From positions 1 to 44,267 of the forward strand of contig NZ_RWIR01000039.1 of NCBI RefSeq assembly GCF_009764265.1: a stretch of DNA of 44,267 nt. The letters are read 5' to 3'. Position 1 is the first letter of the stretch. The number at the start of each line of letters is the position of its first letter. The notes below the pieces were generated by a model that was not told the DNA's origin, made no database searches, and worked only from the letters and a program-made list of their open reading frames with translations. Source of the DNA: Pseudomonas sp. PB101. GTDB taxonomy: Bacteria > Pseudomonadota > Gammaproteobacteria > Pseudomonadales > Pseudomonadaceae. Made by a program: the position numbers and the translations under genes. This document shows positions 42,025 through 44,267 of the stretch, piece by piece.

Positions 42025-43851
42025 TTAGAAGTCTGCCTTGAAGCTGACTGATGCGAAATCGCGGTCGTCGAGGGTGCTGTAGTCGTTAGAACCGAAGAAT
42101 GAGTTGTAGGCCAGTTCCACGCTGTAGTCGTTCATGTAGACGCCGGTCAGGCTCAAGCCCAACGCTTGCTGGCCTTCCTGGAACGGCCCTTGCGGATCGT
42201 AGGAATAGCCCGAAACGTCATGCCGCCAGTTGACGGCCGGAATCAGGTTGATGCCCGGCAACACGTCGCTGTATTCGAGGCTGGCGCGCAGGCGATAACC
42301 CCACGACCAATCGGTGGCAAAACCCTTGTCGGTGCAGTATTGGTTGGTCACACCGGAAGCCACGGTGTTGCACGGCGTACCGTTGCGCGGTGCGCTGCGG
42401 CCGAACGCGGCGTTACGGCCCAGACGCTCGTCGCCGAGATCGTCGATGTGCACCACACCGGCTTCACCGAACAGGCTCAGGCGCGTGGCGCCCAGCACGT
42501 TGTCGATGGCCTGGGTGGCCGAGCCGGTCAACTGCCAGACGCCCTTGCGCTCCCATGCATCGAACTGGCTGCCATTGGTGGTGCTGAAGCCCGGCGGCAA
42601 CTGCAACCAGGAACTGCCCCCGGGACCCGAAATCACCGCGACGTTGACGTCGGGTGCGTTGATCCCAAGCGGCATGTTCGGCCGGTAGCTCAACTCGCCG
42701 GCCAGGGAAATGCCGGTAACCGGCTCGACACCGTTGAGGCTGATGCCGTACAGGTGAATGTTTTCCGGAAAGGCCGCCGCATAGCTCGGCCCCTGGATGC
42801 CACCGGGGAAGGTGCCGGGCAAGGCGGTGTTCCTGGCATCGATGGTGAAGTACGGCAGGCGCGAGTGATAGTTGATGTAGTAGAACGCCGCTTCGGCATC
42901 GTTCAACGCCGGAATCATCTGACGCAACGCAAAGCCGAACTGGCCGTTGTCCGACGGCGATTCGTTGCCCCGCGAAGTGGCGTACAAACCGGCGGCCTGC
43001 ATCTGTTGATCGGTCTGCACCTGGCTCAGGTAAAGCGGCCCGCAACCGGGCTGGATCGCATCACTGGTGGCGAAAAAGGTGCCGCAACCGTCGAGCACGC
43101 TGGGGCGCCAGTTGTACTGGTAGAAACCTTCGAGGTTGGTGGTGTCGGTCAGGCCGAAGCTGAAGGAGACCATCTCCACCGGCAACTGCCCTTCCTTGAT
43201 CTCCACGCCCGGACGGTTGAACGCCGAGATGTCCAGCGGGTTGATCACGTTGATGCCGTTCTGGATCAACAGCGCCTCGCCCCAGGACAACACCTGGTTA
43301 CCGACCTTCACGTTCAGTGGATGCCCGGCCAGCTGGAAGTCTTTCCAGACGTACGCATCGAGCACCTCGAAGCCCTTGAACCTGGACAGATCGTTCCAGC
43401 CCGAATCGTCGAAGTCCTTGAAGCGGCCATTGCCGGTTTCGTAGGCATGGTCGTACCAGTACTTGAAGCGCAGGAACGCACCCTGGCCCTGACCATCGAG
43501 ACTGACATCGGTGAGCCCCTTGAACAGCTGCGAGATGGTGTCGCCCTTCTCGAAATTCAGCCGATTGTCGTCGGCGCTGACGCTGGTGCCATTGGCATTC
43601 ACGCCCTGGGCCTGCAAGGCATTGGCGCGGGTCATCAGGCTTTTGTCGGGGTTCTGCGTCGACCAGCTGCTGCCCAGGCTCAGGCTGGTCTTGGTCGACA
43701 GGCTCCAGTCTTCGTTGAGGTCCCAGGTGGTGGCATGGGTCGGCCCCGTGAGTACGGCAAGAATCGCCAGCGCAAGCGGTTGCGGGCGAGTATGGCCAAG
43801 CCGGTGAAGTCGTTGGCGGACTCCGGCTGTGGCCGAGCGTTTTTTTATCAT
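42025..43851 (-). CDS. DUF1302 outer-membrane beta-barrel protein
   Basis: A 608-residue protein with a long basic N-region and hydrophobic core (LALAILAVLTGPTHA) as signal peptide, followed by alternating beta strands and ending in phenylalanine (ASVSFKADF), the usual signal for outer-membrane insertion. LNVKVGNQVLSWGEALLIQNGINVINPLD and VEIKEGQLPVEMVS are DUF1302 hallmarks. It heads the leftward cluster. GGAG lies seven bases before the ATG at 43851; the longer frame to 43896 is less likely. Presumably an outer-membrane channel or lipid conduit working with DUF1329. No RND/MMPL partner is present in the window. Confidence 0.9.
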   Translation of the reverse strand: MIKKRSATAGVRQRLHRLGHTRPQPLALAILAVLTGPTHATTWDLNEDWSLSTKTSLSLGSSWSTQNPDKSLMTRANALQAQGVNANGTSVSADDNRLNFEKGDTISQLFKGLTDVSLDGQGQGAFLRFKYWYDHAYETGNGRFKDFDDSGWNDLSRFKGFEVLDAYVWKDFQLAGHPLNVKVGNQVLSWGEALLIQNGINVINPLDISAFNRPGVEIKEGQLPVEMVSFSFGLTDTTNLEGFYQYNWRPSVLDGCGTFFATSDAIQPGCGPLYLSQVQTDQQMQAAGLYATSRGNESPSDNGQFGFALRQMIPALNDAEAAFYYINYHSRLPYFTIDARNTALPGTFPGGIQGPSYAAAFPENIHLYGISLNGVEPVTGISLAGELSYRPNMPLGINAPDVNVAVISGPGGSSWLQLPPGFSTTNGSQFDAWERKGVWQLTGSATQAIDNVLGATRLSLFGEAGVVHIDDLGDERLGRNAAFGRSAPRNGTPCNTVASGVTNQYCTDKGFATDWSWGYRLRASLEYSDVLPGINLIPAVNWRHDVSGYSYDPQGPFQEGQQALGLSLTGVYMNDYSVELAYNSFFGSNDYSTLDDRDFASVSFKADF

Positions 43852-43972
43852 TATTGGGCTCCGGTCAGGTTTGCTCAGCCCGGACACGGTGCCCAACTAT
43901 CGGTCATGACACGCAAGCGATGGCCGACAAAAAATAATCATTGGGGATCTGTGGGCGCTTCTGCTGTGGCTA

Positions 43973-44000
43973 CCTGTAGGAGCGAGCCTGCTCGCGAAGG
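43973..44000. repeat. Single REP joined to repeat copy C
   Basis: CCTGTAGGAGCGAGCCTGCT... with the CGAGC-type core, directly abutting copy C, mirror image of the REP at 37687-37714. The remaining 43852-43972 is upstream DNA of the DUF1302 gene with no element I recognise beyond a short AT-rich stretch. Confidence 0.85.
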
Positions 44001-44267
44001 TCTGTCATTCGACGCTGGCTTGCGGGTGTACATATCCATTGCTGCGGTAACGGCGGCTTATGGTTCCGCCCTTACGGCGGGTCACTTTGGAAAAGCCTGC
44101 GCGGCCCGGCCCAAAGTAACCAAAGGGCTCTTGCCCCTGGCGTTCGGTGCCTCGCCTAGGCTCGGCATTCCCTCGCTCCGGTCCTGCTCCGTGGGCCCGC
44201 CGCCATCGGCCATCCATGGCCGGGGGCGGCTAACCCGGCATCCATGCCGGGTTGCCCACTGCGCAGA
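44001..44267 (-). repeat. Structured dispersed repeat, copy C (runs to window end)
   Basis: This is the inverse of copy B, almost identical along its length. The central stem here is GGTCACTTTGG (44080-44090) with CCAAAGTAACC (44111-44121), one pair longer than in copy B because one base was gained or lost on both arms; the loop differs too. The palindrome AACCCGGCATCCATGCCGGG begins near 44233. The repeat probably continues past the window end, since copies B and D share more sequence on that side. Confidence 0.88.

Overview
The window looks like a chromosomal stretch of a fluorescent-group Pseudomonas. It is GC-rich, the predicted proteins read as Pseudomonas-type, and most gaps carry the REP palindromes typical of that group (core of the type GTAGGAGC-GGCTTGCC-GCGAT). 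I see no rRNA, tRNA, CRISPR array, integrase or transposase. About 31 genes can be supported, nearly all intact metabolic, transport or envelope genes.

Layout. 0-2.3 kb: a structured repeat copy, then a leftward HvfB/HvfC-type (MNIO, DUF692 plus DUF2063) peptide-modification pair without a visible precursor gene. 2.3-4.4 kb: a SAM methyltransferase and a sirtuin. 4.5-8.4 kb: a LysR regulator divergent from scoA-scoB-thiolase (acetoacetate use), closed by a clear terminator. 8.5-14.1 kb: MntH, a duplicated-domain membrane protein, an EamA-type exporter, a GST-fold protein, a secreted small protein and a secreted esterase. 14.2-16.4 kb: an AotO-like M14 deacylase and a family-3 amino-acid binding protein, without their usual permease and ATPase. 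16.6-18.9 kb: a glutamine-amidotransferase-like protein and a rhodanese divergent from an FtrA-type regulator. 18.9-20.3 kb: cobF overlapping a CobC-like phosphatase with an altered RHG motif. 20.8-23.9 kb: an orphan aruF-aruG pair and an oxaloacetate decarboxylase. 23.9-29.1 kb: a MASE2-GGDEF cyclase whose tail is encoded by a REP, a Baeyer-Villiger-type monooxygenase with an alpha/beta hydrolase, and HglS. 29.1-29.86 kb: three tandem REP composites, a two-way terminator and a possible small RNA. 29.9-36.9 kb: a periplasmic protein, an ABC ATPase-permease-AttH lipoprotein operon and a divergent SdsA-type alkylsulfatase. 37.8-43.9 kb: a leftward DUF1302-DUF1329-DUF1254-DUF1254 envelope cluster lying between inverted copies of a ~270-bp structured repeat.

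How genes may work together. ScoAB plus thiolase convert acetoacetate to acetyl-CoA. The monooxygenase could turn a ketone into an ester that the adjacent hydrolase splits. The ABC pair and AttH form one translational unit for envelope export or lipid handling. The DUF1302 barrel, DUF1329 protein and two secreted DUF1254 proteins form an envelope unit of unknown substrate.

The most striking non-coding signal is the long structured repeat at 1-256, 37418-37686 and 44001-44267. Its central hairpin stem differs in sequence in all three copies, yet pairing is kept by matching changes on both arms. I give this repeat and the cluster it brackets as the best candidates for something undescribed. All functional statements are from reading the sequence; no database search was run.
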